Assembly (NCBI GenBank): GCA_018398575.1
Contig: JAGTXZ010000019.1
Coordinates: forward strand, 2,294,001 to 2,358,000
DNA length: 64,000 bases
Direction: 5' to 3'
DNA from: Ampelomyces quisqualis
Lineage: Eukaryota; Ascomycota; Dothideomycetes; Pleosporales; Phaeosphaeriaceae
A program made the translations under genes and the position numbers. Position 1 is the first letter of the stretch, and each line of letters starts with the position of its first letter. Below are positions 45,242-58,100 of this stretch, in pieces. The notes under the pieces are model-generated. The model was given only the letters and a program-made list of their open reading frames with translations, was not told the DNA's origin and ran no database searches.

Positions 45242-46300
45242 TTTCTATTCTTATTGTGCTTCTGCTATCTTTGCTTATACATAGTCTATTGTTTCTTTTA
45301 TCTTAGTTACTATTACTTTAGCAGTAGCTCTTTTATTATTGCTAGACTAGTGCTAGTTTTCTGCAGTCTATTCTAAGTCTAACTAAATAGAGTTTATATT
45401 GTACTTGTGCTAGAGAAAGAATAGGCTAACGCCTATAGACGCTATATTTTGTCTAGCTATTACAATTTGTGCTAGTAGGCATAGAGCAGCCTAGTTTAAC
45501 TAGTCTTAGTTTACAAAAGCTTTTTAGTAGGCTTCTACTATACTGTTTATTTGTTTTATAGCGCTATCTGTCTAGAGGTAGTATACTATTAAGACTCTTC
45601 TTTGTATTCTAAGCTTGTTATAAAGTAAAGACTAGAATTTACTTACAAATTGTAACTCTCTATTAGACACTATAGCGTCTAGAAGCTAGTAGTACATAAC
45701 TACCTGTTTAATAAATGCCTTAACTATAGTAAAAACTTCTAGGTCTAGAATAAGCACAAGTACTGCGTTTTTACTTAGCTAGTTAGTAACTACTATAAGG
45801 TGTAACATTCTATAGCTTAGTAGAAGGCCTATAATAAAGTCTACTAACAATTTCTTCTATATTTAGACTAAGAGCAGGAGTAAGCGTAGTAGTTCTTATT
45901 TAAGTTCTTTCTAAAGCTTTATTCTGCTATACACTGCGCAGTTCTAAACAAATTACTAAATACTTAAGAATATTTTAAGCTAGAAGTAGTCTCTTACTAA
46001 TATTGCGTATGTGTTTTCTCTACCTAGGTGCCTAGTAATTAGAGAGTTATATACTTCTAAGATAATATACGTTTATAGGTTTGCGCATTCTAGCACTTAT
46101 TTTCGCTTCTTATAGAGTAGGCGTCTTAAGTTATTTAAGCTATACTCTACTAAAGAAACTTTTAGGCTTAGATAGAGAGGAAATTTTTGCTGTCCTATCC
46201 TAACAGTGTTAACTACTAATTAGTAAGTTTTATTTGTATAGACAGCCTATTTCTATAATTTCTTAATAGTAGGCTTTATTAGTTTCTTAGAGTATTTGCT
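45242..46300 (-). pseudogene. G3 integrase core
   Basis: On minus, the frame with TAG/TAA gaps reads DFIIGLLLSYRML (first catalytic Asp), LIVVTNQLSKNAVL, VMYYQLLDAIVSNREL (the usual Asp is Asn) and FVSKFQSLLYNKL. It continues with YYLQTDSAIKQINSI, where the usual Glu is Lys, and QAALCLLAQIVIA. It ends at the Z derivative. The losses of Asp and Glu are both G-to-A changes. Confidence 0.75.
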
Positions 46301-46389
46301 TATATAAGAACTTTGCCTAAGTGTAGTCTTGCATAGTACTATAGTTCCTTTAGTAGCATTTAGAGTATCTTCTACTATAGAAGGCTTTT

Positions 46390-46830
46390 TAGTACCTTAG
46401 TTATAGGCAACGTTTTCTTCTTTTAACGCAGCGTCTTTGTCTGTAAGTACGTTTTAGAGCACTCTTTTTCTAACTATAGAGTAATCTTTAGTATTCTAGC
46501 TTTAGGTAACATCTCTTTCTCTTAACGCAGCGTTTTTATCTATAAGCCTGTTTTAGAGCTACTCTGTTTCTTTCTTTTTCTATAGTAGTATATCTTTCTA
46601 CTAAGTTGCAAGAGAAGTAGTTAACATAGTATTTTTGTCTGCAAGCACGTTTTAGAGCTACTCTGTTTTCTTCTTCTTCTATTACAGTATATCTCTTTAC
46701 TAAGCTACAAGAGAAGTAGTTAACATAGTATCTTTATCTGTAAGCACGTTTTAGAGCTACTTTGTTTCTTTTTCCCCCTGTTATAGTATATCCTCCTGCT
46801 AAGCTACAAAAAAAGTAGTAAGTACTAGGT
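46390..46830 (-). repeat. 99-bp in-frame tandem repeats in G3 pol (about 4 units of 33 codons)
   Basis: GTTTTAGAG marks recur near 46449, 46548, 46647 and 46746, exactly 99 bp apart. On minus each unit codes for a charged helical segment such as LADKNTMLTTSLATQQKDIL-like sequence followed by QKKKETE. It lies between RNase H and the integrase zinc region. A multiple of three, with coding content kept, suggests selection for frame in the living element and a coiled-coil linker. Confidence 0.75.
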
Positions 46831-46849
46831 CTTCTTTGTCTTTAGTTTC

Positions 46850-47630
46850 TAAAGCAGAAGTAAACAATTAGAAGGTCTAAGACTATACCTGTGCGTCTAC
46901 TCTTCTTTAGAAAAGATCTTATTCTTTCTTAGAAAGGGCATCTACTCTACTGTTAACGTTTCCTAAGTAGTATTAGAATCTAATATTAAATATACTAAGG
47001 AACTCTACCTAGTAAACGTATCTTTCTATTAGTAGTTATGTAGTAGCAAAGTATTCTAGGTTCTTATAGTCTATAAGTACAGTAAAATGCTTTACTCTCT
47101 AAAGTTTAGTTTTCTACTACTCTAGGCACTTAACTATAGCTAATAGCTTCTTATTATAGATAGTATAGTTAGCTTCTGCTGCTGTGTTCTTTACTAAGTA
47201 GTAAGCTACAGCCTAGAAGCGTCTGTCTCTGCTATATTAAGACAGCACTTCTCTAGTTAACTATTCTAAGGCGTTATATTCTACTACTATCTCTAGCTCT
47301 ATATTAAAGCTTACTAGAGATAGTTCTACTATAAAAGCTTTCTTTAGCTTATTAAAGGACATCTATTGTTTAGGGCTCTAGTAGAAGGCTATACCTTTCC
47401 TAGTTAGCCTAGTTAGTAAAGCAGCTAGCTCTAAGAAGTCTTTTATAAACTATTAGTAGAAGTTAGTAAAGCTAACAAAACTCTAGACTTCTTTAACTAT
47501 CTTAGGAGGCTTCTAGAAACGTATAGCAGCTACTTTCTTAGAGTCTATACTTATTTCTTTCTTAGCCTTAATAATAAATCTAAAGTATTTAGTCTTCTTT
47601 ACGCTAAACTTACTTTTTTCTATATTAAGG
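46850..47630 (-). pseudogene. G3 RNase H and end of reverse transcriptase
   Basis: On minus from 47630: LNIEKSKFSVKKTKYFRFII, then KKVAAIRFQKPPKIVKEV and SFVSFANFYQ, the RT thumb and connection of gypsy elements. RNase H sequence follows to about 46900. The RT palm is cut off by Z2 at 47631. Confidence 0.75.
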
Positions 47631-50553
47631 CGTTAGGAAAAATTAAGATTTGTCTGGTTAGCTTAGTTGCAGCGACCTGCAGCTGCCTAACAGTAATACT
47701 GTCTACTAGACAATTTGCTAAAGTTACTCTACTTACTTCTAGTTGCTAGCAACCTAACAGCAACCTAATAGCAAGTTACTTATATTACCTATGTTGCCTG
47801 TGTTGCTAGTGTTACTAGTATTGCTAGTATTACTAGTGTTGCTAGATTTAATAGTTAAGAACTGTTAAGTACTGCAGCACTAGCAGAACTGTATACTATA
47901 GCTAGCTGCCTATGTCTTTACACTCTTATAGCGTAAGCTAACTAAGCTAGTTCTTCTTGTCTAGTTATATAAGCTTTTTAATTAAGTATAGCATAGTTAA
48001 ATTGCGCTCCTTTAAAAGAAGACTAGCCTAGACACAGCTACTAGGCTTAACATTCTATAGGGCACAGGTTAGCAGGTACACAACGCGCTCTATATATAGA
48101 CAGCTGTAACTACTACTACTACTTGCAGAGTAGTAACTATCTTACTAGTTAGTTATATTAGAATTATATGCTATGTCTGCTAGTGCTATACTATCTGCTA
48201 TAGTAGTCTACACTATTGCGTTATATTAAGGCTAACCTAATAGTATCTACGCGTTGTACTAGCAAAAGCATATTAAGTTATTATAACATTTGCTACGCCT
48301 GCTATTTACAACTACTTAATAATACTTTATTTCTTTTTTATACTATTACACTAACCTATTACACTTGTCTAGTTTTAGTTACTATTTCTCTTTAGTTAAG
48401 GCAATTACGTTAAGTATGTTGCCTTTAATTATAATATTGTAGGCTTACGTTAAAAATTCTTCTTATACGTCTTTTACTATAATGCTCTAGCTACTTCTAT
48501 AGTTTTTAAACTATAGCTGTTTATTTGCTTTATAAAAGTATTCTAGTGTAAGTTTATCTGCATATATATACTCTTCTAGCAAAATATCTTTTACCTTACT
48601 TAATACTTTACGTACGTGTATATAGACAGCACTTTATGCAAGTTATTATATATTATATTACGTTTAGACCTACTTATATTATTAGTGTCTTTGTGTAGGA
48701 CTTTCTTTTTCTCTTTAATGTCTTCTTTTATATTCTTTTCTATTAAGTAGTTTACCTTCCCTTTCTCTTTATTATTATAATTGTCTATAAGCGCATTATA
48801 GTAATCTTACTCTTCTTTTGTGCAGTTAGCTAGGATATTATCTACGTTGTTGTTATAGGTATTCTTTAGCACTAAAACGTTAGCCCTATTGTTTTCTTGT
48901 TAGTTTGTGTATATAGCAATATTCTGTTGTATATTATCTTATATAAGAATCTATTAAATACCTTCTAAGTTCTTCTATTTTTTGCAAATAGTATTAAAGT
49001 AGTCTGCTTTCTATTAGCTAATACTATATATAGAACTTGCAATATACTCTCTATAGTGTATCTATAGAAGAGTCAAGTTTTTCTAGTGCTATTGTTATTA
49101 AATTCTCTTATTATGTTAAATATAACTAAGCCTATTAGTGCTACTATATTTGCACTTAGTTTATTAAACTTCTCTTAATTCCTAGTTATTGCAGCAATAC
49201 TCTATTTCCTATTATTATAGAATAACTATGCTATTACTGCTGCAAGACTAGGGTTTAGAAATCTAGCAGATTTAGGCTGTCTTTAGTTAGCTAGTATAGC
49301 TGTTTTAGAAGTGTACTTGCGTTCTTTAGGTCTTGTAGTAGGTAAACAAAGTCTTTAAGCAGTTTGCTAGGCTTAAGAACTTGTCTATTTAGGTAGTTTA
49401 ATGTGTAGGCACTAGTAATTTCTAGTTATCTTTGCCTTATTACGTAAGTCTATAAGTTACTGCATATGTCTAGTATCTAGGCGCCTACTATTAGCTACTA
49501 TTCTTAGCAGGCTGTAATAGTACCTATATAGCAAGCAGCTTCTTTGCATAGTGTTAAGCTAATATATAATTAAACTAATAATAGCAAAGTATTTTATACT
49601 TCTATCTAAGCGTCTAGTAGTATTTAGGCGTACACATACCTATGTGCATTAAGCTATAGTATTATTACTATACTGTATAGCATCTTTCTGTTATTAGTAA
49701 GTAGTTGCGTTACTAAGATAACTCTTACCTTTTCTAGTGTAGTCTTGTTTTCTAGTAATACACTTTCCTTTACCTAATATTTTTCTTTTTTCTATAGTAG
49801 TAACCTAAATAGGTCTGCACTAGATAAGAAAGGTTGCAACTTTGTAATAGTTAGAACTACTTATTTATATATATAGTAAGGCATCTTCCTATAATATAAC
49901 AGCCTTAAGTCTAATAGTAGTTTTCTTTTAACTACTAACGTTTTCTATATATTAGTCTTATAGGTTTTTAGTTTATGTTAGCTTGTTATGCTTATGCTAC
50001 TACTGCGTCTAAATTTCTCTTGTTAATAAGTAAGTAAGGCTGCAGATCTAGAAGTATATAGTATTTAATCTCTAGGCTGTCTTATTAGGTAACTTTTTAG
50101 TTAGGCTAGTGTAGCAGTTAGTTGTACGTCTGTTTTAACTCTAGAGTTAAGGCTTAAGAATAGTAGCGTTAGAGTCTAAATAGTTTTTAGTCTCTGCAGC
50201 GTCTTAGTTTTTAGTATGTTAGTTTTAGAGTTACATCTCCTAAAAGGCTAACCTTTGCACTATTGTCTGTTAGCGCTTATTTTAGCGCTTGTTTAGATAA
50301 AGACATAGTATACTGCTAATATTACTTAAATTTGCTACTTAGTACAGAGTATATAGAGTAAGCACTTGCTCTTTAAATATTAGAAAACTATTAGTAAGAG
50401 TAGTAGAAGTAAGTAATATATATAGCGCAACAGAGTTTTTACTTTATAGGCATAAGTAGAGTTTTTGTAACATATACAGTCTAATATTGCCTTAAATTCT
50501 GCTAGAGCGTAGCAGTTAGGCTATTTAATTAAATAGCCTTTTATCCTTAACTG

Positions 50554-51160
50554 CGTGCTAGCGTATACAATAGTTGTCTACTATTAGCACAAATAGTAGT
50601 GCGCGTAATACAGGTAATTAGGTACCTTTTTATTCTTAACTAAATATTAGCGTATATAACAGTTGTCTACTATTAGCACAAATAGTAGTGCGCGCAATAT
50701 AGGTAATTAGGTGCCTCTTTATTCTTAACTAAATGTTAGCGTACACAATAGTTGTCTACTATTAGCATAAATAGTAGTGCGCGCAATACAGGTAATTAAG
50801 TACTCTTTTGTCCTTAACTAAATGTTAGCGTATATAATAGTTGTCTACTGTTAGCATAAATAGTAGTGCGCGTAATATAGGTAATTAGGTACTCTTTTAT
50901 TCTTAACTAAATGTTAGCATATATAATAGTTGTCTACTATTAGCACAAATAGTAGTGCGCGCAATATAAGTAATTAGGTGCTCTTCTGTTCTTAACTAAA
51001 TATTAGTGTACACAATAGTTGTCTACTATTAGCATAAATAGTAGTGCGCGCAATACAGGCAATTAAGTACTCTTTTGTCCTTAACTAAATGTTAGCACAT
51101 ATAATAGTTGTCTACTATTAGTATAAATAGTTGTGCGCGCAATATAAGCAATTTAGTAGC
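50554..51160 (+). repeat. 89-bp minisatellite in Z2 (7 units)
   Basis: TAGCGT-type marks recur at 50559, 50648, 50737, 50826, 50915, 51004 and 51093, each step exactly 89 bp. The corresponding array in Z1 has about 4 units, so copy number differs between the two Z copies. Confidence 0.92.
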
Positions 51161-53099
51161 CTTACACACAGAAAACTATTTACCTAGTAAGTTGTTAGTA
51201 CAGATCTAGTATGCTACTATACTAGTTATATTTGTAGTTTAATTGTAAATAACGCCTAGTGTATCTTTAATACAACTGTCTCTTATAATGCGCTATACTA
51301 GCGTGCCTTTATAGATATCTATATTTACGCCTATCTATCTCTCTTCTTTGTATAGTAATATATACTGTTATATTTACTTTTAAAGCCTAATTTGTGCTCT
51401 AATGTCTGCACAAACAAATTATAATTAAGGTTATTAATATACTTATCTATTGCTAGCAGGTTGTAGTATACATGCAATAGCTAGTTTATCCTAATAAGAG
51501 TATGCTTATTTCTAGTTGCGTTTAATACTAATATAGTTATTATGTTAGGTGTAATTTGTGTTATACTTAACTCTTTGTTAACTGTTTCTATTATCTTTCT
51601 ACGTAGGTTTCTATCTAGTAAAGCTTACTCTTAATTGTTATTTAGTTTAGTTTTGTTCTATTGCAAGCGTATCTGTTAGGCTGCGTTATAGTTACATTAG
51701 ACAGTAAAGTGTGTAATTATCTAGATAAAGTAACTATTAGCTGTATTCTATAGTAGTCTATTCTATTGTAATATAATTACTCTTGTAATTTGCTATAGGT
51801 GTTCTTTTGCTGTAGTTGTCTATAGAGAACAGCCTAGCATCTTCTGCCTTCTTATTTCTTATTTTATATTAGAGTATATTAAGTTGTATTCTTCTACTAT
51901 TAGTTGCATTATATTGTATATGCTGTCTTTTAACAATTATGTCTAGTGTTGCTGTAGTAGTGCTATTCTCTTGTCTGTACTAACTAGCAATTCTAGGTAA
52001 CTATTGTAATATCTCTATAATACTTGCGTATGTAAATAAGAGTTGCTAGTATTACGCGTTTGTAGTAGTATATAGTGTGTAGTAAGAAGGTTGCGTTAGT
52101 AGCCTTACGCTATAGTTCTGTATTATAGCGCTTGTTATATTAGCAAGTTTATATTCTATTAGGTATATTAAAGTAATAGTAGAGCTATTATTAGATATAT
52201 AATTCTATTTACTATGTCTAATGCTATATACTAGCTGTCTTGCTACATTTACTTCTGTTTATAATTCTGCACTATACGTGTCTAGTCTTAATTAAACGTA
52301 AAAGAATACAGTCTATTATATTTGTCTTAATTAATATAATTGTTTACATAGTATAAAACAGAGACCTTATTATTAAGTGTAGGTAGATCCTTTAGTACTA
52401 GGTATATAGGGTAAACAATAGTTGTTATGTTATATACCTTAAATACTTATAATATGTGTTACTTAGTCTTTGTACTATATATACAGCAGTGCACACTTAG
52501 CATTCCTGTTATATTATTAATTTAACTATTGTTATTAAACGCTATAACCTTGCAAAAGGCACTTATATACTTATATTTCTTTCTATTCTTATCTTAGTGT
52601 TTGTTGTTAATAAATATAAGTATTAAGTGCACCTAAGCTGTAGCTCTACTATTTACAATAGTTTAAGATAGTTACGTGTAGTTCTTATATTTAAACTCTT
52701 GCACCTACATGTAATCTTTACACTATTTTCTAGTCTTATACTAGTTAGGCGTATATTATATAATGTCTTCTTTGCAATATTTAAAGTTATTATAGCGTTT
52801 ACTTAATAGCCTTAAGTATCTTATAGAAAAGTGTATTTTTACATTTATTCTATTTACCTAGTAAGAGTTAGAGTTCTGTCTGTCTTTATTATATAGAGTA
52901 ACAAGGCAGCTAGTTACCTTCTAATAGTAGTATTAGACAAATACTATAGCAGCATGTGTAAAGTCTAGCAACGTAATATGTGCAGTAACCTTACTAAAAA
53001 GTAGTATAATAGAATTTAGTAACATACTTAGTATAGACTATTTAAGTTATTTAAATAGTATTACTGTTAACACGCTTGTAGTAAAGGTGTGCTTACACT

Positions 53100-53859
53100 A
53101 GTTAGCAGTAGTATACTATTAACTTTAGTCTATAACTATCTTATGTTTAAACGCTATAAGCGCAAGCTGTCTAGAGTTATAGAAGCAGATCTGCGTAAGA
53201 AAATCTCTCTTGTTTGTTATTAGGTAGAATTGTTTTACTATTGTAATATAGTAGGCCTTGCTATTTATTCTAGTATATATGCTATTAAGAGCTCTATACA
53301 TATAGATATTGTTAATAATATAGGTTAGCGCGTGCTATTTAGAGTAGTTAAAATCCTTTTCTTCTTCTTGCGTCTATCTAAAAGGTTAAAACTCTTTTTT
53401 CAGAACATCTATTTGTTTAATAGCTAATAACATATACCCTAATATATTTTTGTTATAACTTTTATATTATAAGAGTACTAGTAGATTGTACACAGCCTAG
53501 ATAAAATATAACGCGTATAGTGCCTTAGTTACTAGTAGAAGAGATATTACTACTATAAATTAGTAAATTACTAGTTTTTGTTCTGCGCTAGTCTACTGCA
53601 ACACTTCTGTAAAAGCTCTCTTGTTATTAAACTATTTTAGTCTAGTGTTATGCTTAACCTAGCAAAACCTTTTATTTAACTAGGCACAGCTATTATCTTC
53701 TGCTACTAGAACTGCAGCACTATTCTAGCTCTTCTTTTGTCTAGAGTGTATATCTATTAGCATGTCTTCTATAAATTCTAATATCTTTATAACTAACTCC
53801 TTAAGCAGTAAATATAATATATTTATAGCTAATAACTTATATATATTAAAGTTATAGTG
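53100..53859 (-). pseudogene. Z2 Plavaka-like transposase, C-terminal part
   Basis: Collinear with Z1 23640-24376. The same minus-strand blocks can be read (Trp/Gln codons as TAG), ending at the A3 insertion within the ELVIKILEF region. Confidence 0.6.
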
Positions 53860-54156
53860 TAACAACGCAGGTAGGTACAGCTATTAGGATCAAATCAGAT
53901 ACGTATCAGAGGCATATAGGAGTGCGTGTTGTATCAGAGATTCTGGATTGGCTATACACCTATAGGTCTTGTACAGAAGGATAAGAGAAACTTGTCCTCT
54001 ATCTATGCTATAGGCTTATATTTATAGTGGGCGTAGCAGCTGAGTTAGAGCGCTATTAGAGCGCTTTTAGTCCTAATCTGCTAGCTCCCTACATAATCTG
54101 TTACTAAGCCTTTATAAGGTATTAGATGTAACATGTGTTTGCATGTGCTTATTACA
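53860..54156 (-). repeat. 3' LTR of A3
   Basis: 297 bp, the reverse complement of the A1 LTR with a few transitions and small gaps. On plus it starts TGTAACAACG. The inverted purine tract (TTACCCCCCTTCTT) follows at 54157. Confidence 0.9.
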
Positions 54157-54478
54157 TTACCCCCCTTCTTGAAATTGATAGTCTCTATTAATTGGGTCTA
54201 TATTAGTGTTGTTTCAGATACCTTCCAAATTGTTGTAAACTCTTATTTACCTTAAGTTTATTTTGGGATAACGTAATGTAGCTGTTTGTTGTTGTTTTAA
54301 TTAGCGCGCTAGCGCGTTTAACGTTTCTAACTTTACCTTAAGCTTTTTAAGCATATATACAAGGCTAGCCCTCTGGTATACTGCTTCTCTACACTCTCCC
54401 CCTTACGTTCGTATACCTAAAGCTATCTAAGCCTTATCCTTTCTTAATTACTAGCTAACTGTATAGTAGATATACACG

Positions 54479-55168
54479 ATGCCTATTCCTGTCCCTCCTG
54501 GGGCTTATCCCCTAGCCTATTAGGTTGTTTGCCTGCAGGCTGCAAGGGCTTTTGCCTGCAGCTATTTTAATATTAAGTTTAGATTCTATTTGGACGTGTC
54601 TAAGAAGTGTGCTTACTGCACACTCTTAAATAAGAAGTGTTGCCTAGTTCCCCTATATGCGGGCTAGGAGTATAATAGCCTCTCTAGGGCCCTTAACTGC
54701 AGGTTTGCTGCCTTAGGTAGAGACAAGTCTAACAAGGTAGTATTAGAGCAGGAGGCTGCTGTTAAGGAGGCGGCGTTTTAGTTAGCTGCTGTTATGCAAG
54801 TAGGCACTGCACAAGTAGCTAACATAAACAACGCTAACTTGTTAGTTAGCGCTTATTACTAGAGGGAGAAGCTGGCTAGGGAGGTTAGGGCAATAGCCAA
54901 GGAGGTTAGGTCGCTTAGGAGGAGCACAGCAGGGTTAACTAGTGTAGTTGCTTAGCTAGTAGATGTTATAATAGCATTAAGGGCTAATTAGTTAGCAGAG
55001 CAGAAGGAGGCGCAGAAGGCAGCGCAGGAGGCTAGTACTCGCAGCAAGTAGGGCTAGAACAGAAGACTACTAGGTAGTGCGTTAGTGTCTGCACCTAGGG
55101 ATTTAGACAATTAAGAACGTCCTACTAGTAGCGATAACAGTCTGCTGTTAGATCTAATAGAAGAGTAA
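54479..55168 (+). pseudogene. A3 antisense Cys-cluster gene (690 bp, best-preserved copy)
   Basis: ATG at 54479 opens a 229-codon frame to TAA 55166-55168, on the strand opposite to A3 pol. It reads MPIPVPPGAYPLAY, then VVCLQAARAFACSYFNIKF, FYLDVSKKCAYCTLLNKKC and ALNCRFAALGRDKSNKVV. After that come EVRAIAKEVRSLRRSTAGL and TSVVAQLVDVIIALRAN, and a tail SALVSAPRDLDNQERPTSS, ending DLIEE. The handful of internal stops are TAG or TAA preceded or followed as a mutated CAG, CAA or TGG would be. Predicted features are an N-terminal Pro-rich start, a C-x2-C-x6-C cluster at about residue 45, a long Ala/Arg/Glu helix and an acidic Ser-rich C-terminus. The family is unknown. Confidence 0.75.
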
Positions 55169-55199
55169 GACTCCTATTGTTAATAGCTGTTACCTACTA

Positions 55200-58100
55200 G
55201 TGTAGTAGTTGCAATATTAAGTTTAATTTCCCTAACATAATTGTCTTGCAATACTGTAAGATCTTTAACTTCTTTTTCCTATACTGTAATCTATTTAGCT
55301 AACGCTTATAAAGGTCCTAGCTGTTTTAGATAGCGTTTATAAAACGCTTACAACATATATAAGGCGCCTATAAAGTTTAAGGCATTGTACTAGGTAGGGT
55401 TAGGATTATAGCTTACCTATTTTACACAATACTTTAGGATAGAGCAGTATAGCTTGCTAGCTAGGATCTCTTTAACTTCCTATTCTTTAACGCCTTAAAT
55501 TAGGATGCTAGATAGGTTTAGGCTTAGCTAACTAGCTAGGGGGTCGTTAGGGTCCTTGCGGAGGACATCTAGAGCGAACACGTTATAGATCTTAGATCCT
55601 TTAGGTAGCTTTAGTTAAAATAAATGGCTAACTTGTTCTAGAACTTTAAAGGGGCCTTTCTACAATTTAGCGAGTTTGCGACTTAAGCAGGTAACAGATA
55701 GGTTTTAGGTTAAGAGGTAAACCTTGTTACCTACTACCTAATTAACAGGTTAACAATGTTTGTTTACCTTAGTAGCTATTTATTGCTGCGCCTTCTCTAT
55801 ATTATCTTTAGCTGTGCGCTAGGCTTTATGCATGCAGGTAGCTAAGCTTAAGGCATCCTTAACATTTATATCTTTGTGTTTTAAAGAGGATAATGCCTAA
55901 TCCTAGCTCTGTTGTAGTTTAGATCTAAACAGAAGCTAGTACAGTGGTATACCAATTGCGAAGTGCAGCAGTGTAGCTTAAGCTTAATTAATTATTAGCA
56001 AGAGGTCGCTCTAGTTATCCTAGTAGTAGGATACAAAGAGCCTTAATTGTTAATTAATATACTTGTTTATGATCTTAGTTTGTCTATTAGTTTATTTATA
56101 GTAGGCCGTAGAAAGCTTAATTTGCACGCCTAGGATCTTGCAGAACTTAGACCAGAATTAAGACACAAACTAGGAGCTGCAGTTAGACACTATGCTTTTG
56201 GGCGTGTAGCTAAATTAGTATACCTATTAGATAAACAAATAAGCTATTTCCTAGGCGTTAATAGTCTTGTAACACAGGATAGAGATAGCTTGCTTTAATA
56301 GGCGATTAATAATAACTATGATTTGATTATAGCTATACTAATTGGTTAGGAATATCTTGAAATCTATACACAAATGCTGCATAGGCCTGTTAGAAATTAG
56401 TAATAGATAGAGAAACCCTTAGGATCAGAGCTGTCTTAGATAGAATCTTTAACAGGAAACGCAGTTTTGTACATAGCGTTTGCATATAGCCTCTATGCCT
56501 TTCTAGTAGTATTACTAAGCCAGGAGCTAATACGTCTTTATAGCGCTTAGGTAGGCAGTAGATACCTAATTGTAAGCTTCTCTAATCAGTTAGGTGCACA
56601 AAGGGGAATCCCTGGGTATACATAGGCGTAAGTAATACAGCAGTAGTCCTTCTTAGACACAATATAGCTGTAGTAGCGTAAGGCGTTCTTCCTTAAAGGA
56701 GCAGCAATTCTCTGCTAACAGGGCTTTAATTAGTTCCAACAAGTTAAGATTTAGGGGGGCACTAATAGATTAGACTAAAATAGCTAAAACATTAATCTCC
56801 AGCTAGTTACAGACGTAGTTCTGAGCCAGTTTAGAGTTAACCAGGGGGTTTAGGCGTTTAGGTCCTAGAAGTACACAGGATCTGTTATCTTGTTAGGCAG
56901 CCTTAACCTTGCTAACGTCCTGTTTCCTTTGGCTTAGGATATTAGCTTGCTTGTTAAGCTTGCCAGGCGTGTACTTAATGCAGAAATTAAAAGGGGCAAT
57001 AATCTCCGCCTATTGTGCTTAACGTGCATTAAGAACCTTAGTAGTTATAAAGTATTCTAAGGAGCAGTAATCTAAATACACCTAGATTTAACTCTGTATA
57101 GAGGTAAGTTTAGCTCTCTACTTTTTAAACGCTTTTAGGATAGCAAAAAGTTCTTTGTTATGTATTTCTTAATTAAGCTTAGCCCTAGATAGAGTGTAAC
57201 TGTAGAAGGCTACAGGATACTACTTGTTATTAGGGTGCTTCTAAGAGAGTACCCCTGCTATTACTCTATCTAACGCGTTAGTTTCTAACTTTGTGTTATA
57301 CTTGAGATAGAAATAAGATAGCGTAGAAATAGCTAGGAGTAAGGCTTTAATCTAATCAAAAGCCTGTTAGCAGTCTATAGTCTATTCAAACAGTGTAGAG
57401 GGACTTTAAAGCTTTAGGATTAGTTTGGCTACACAGGAGAAATCCTTAATAAACTGTTAATAGAAACTAGCAAAACCAAGAAATAACTTAACACTAGTAA
57501 CTGTAGTAGGTTTAGCCTAGTTTTAGAGTGCTTCTACCTTGTTAGAGTTAACTTTAGTGCCCTAGTTTGTTAAAACGTAGCCTAGATACTTTGTGCAGGT
57601 TACATAGAATTTACTCTTCTAAATGTCTACTTAGAGTCCTGCAGTATATAGGCGCTCTAGGACCTTTTAGACGTGTTCCTGATATAAGTTTATATCCTCT
57701 AAGTAGATTAGGATGTTGTTAAGATATGTAACGCAGAAATTGTTAAGATAATTAATTAGTACATTGTTTATGTAGCGCTAATACGTTGCTAGCCTATTGC
57801 ACAAGCCAAAAGAGAGAACCTTATACTTGTATGTACTATAACAGGTCTAAAAGGTAGTATACTCTTTGGAGTTAGGATCTATACAAATTTTGTTAAAGGC
57901 GGCCTAAATGTTAAACTTAGTAAAGATCTTAGCTTTAGAGGGACGTGATAGCAGCTTATTAATGCAAGGGATTAGATAGACGTCCTTGCGCGTAAGGGCG
58001 TTAATCTTCTAGTAGTCTACACAGATGCGTATATCTCTATTTGGTTTGCGTACACAAAGAATAGGTAAAGCAAAAGGGCTTTGGCTAGCCTTAATAAAAC

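Larger units (their letters stand above)
43316..47630 (-). mobile_element. G3: minus-strand chromovirus, pol region (oldest layer)
   Basis: This is the body of the gypsy element into which A2, the small Z derivative and Z2 inserted. Reading from right to left on minus: end of RT, RNase H, a repeat-coded linker, integrase, chromodomain and 3' region. The 5' part (gag, protease, most of RT) must lie beyond the right edge of the window, behind Z2, A3 and the hAT. Apart from the inserted derivative it is saturated with RIP-type changes. Confidence 0.8.
47631..53859. mobile_element. Z2: left part of a second Z copy, cut by A3
   Basis: It begins CGTTAGGAAAAATTAAGATT like Z1 and is collinear with Z1 4232-7143 plus 21336-24376. 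It lacks H, so it preserves the empty insertion site of H at about 50549-50560. The left flank dinucleotide is GG rather than TA. Small indels and many transitions separate it from Z1. Its right half is expected beyond the window. Confidence 0.85.
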
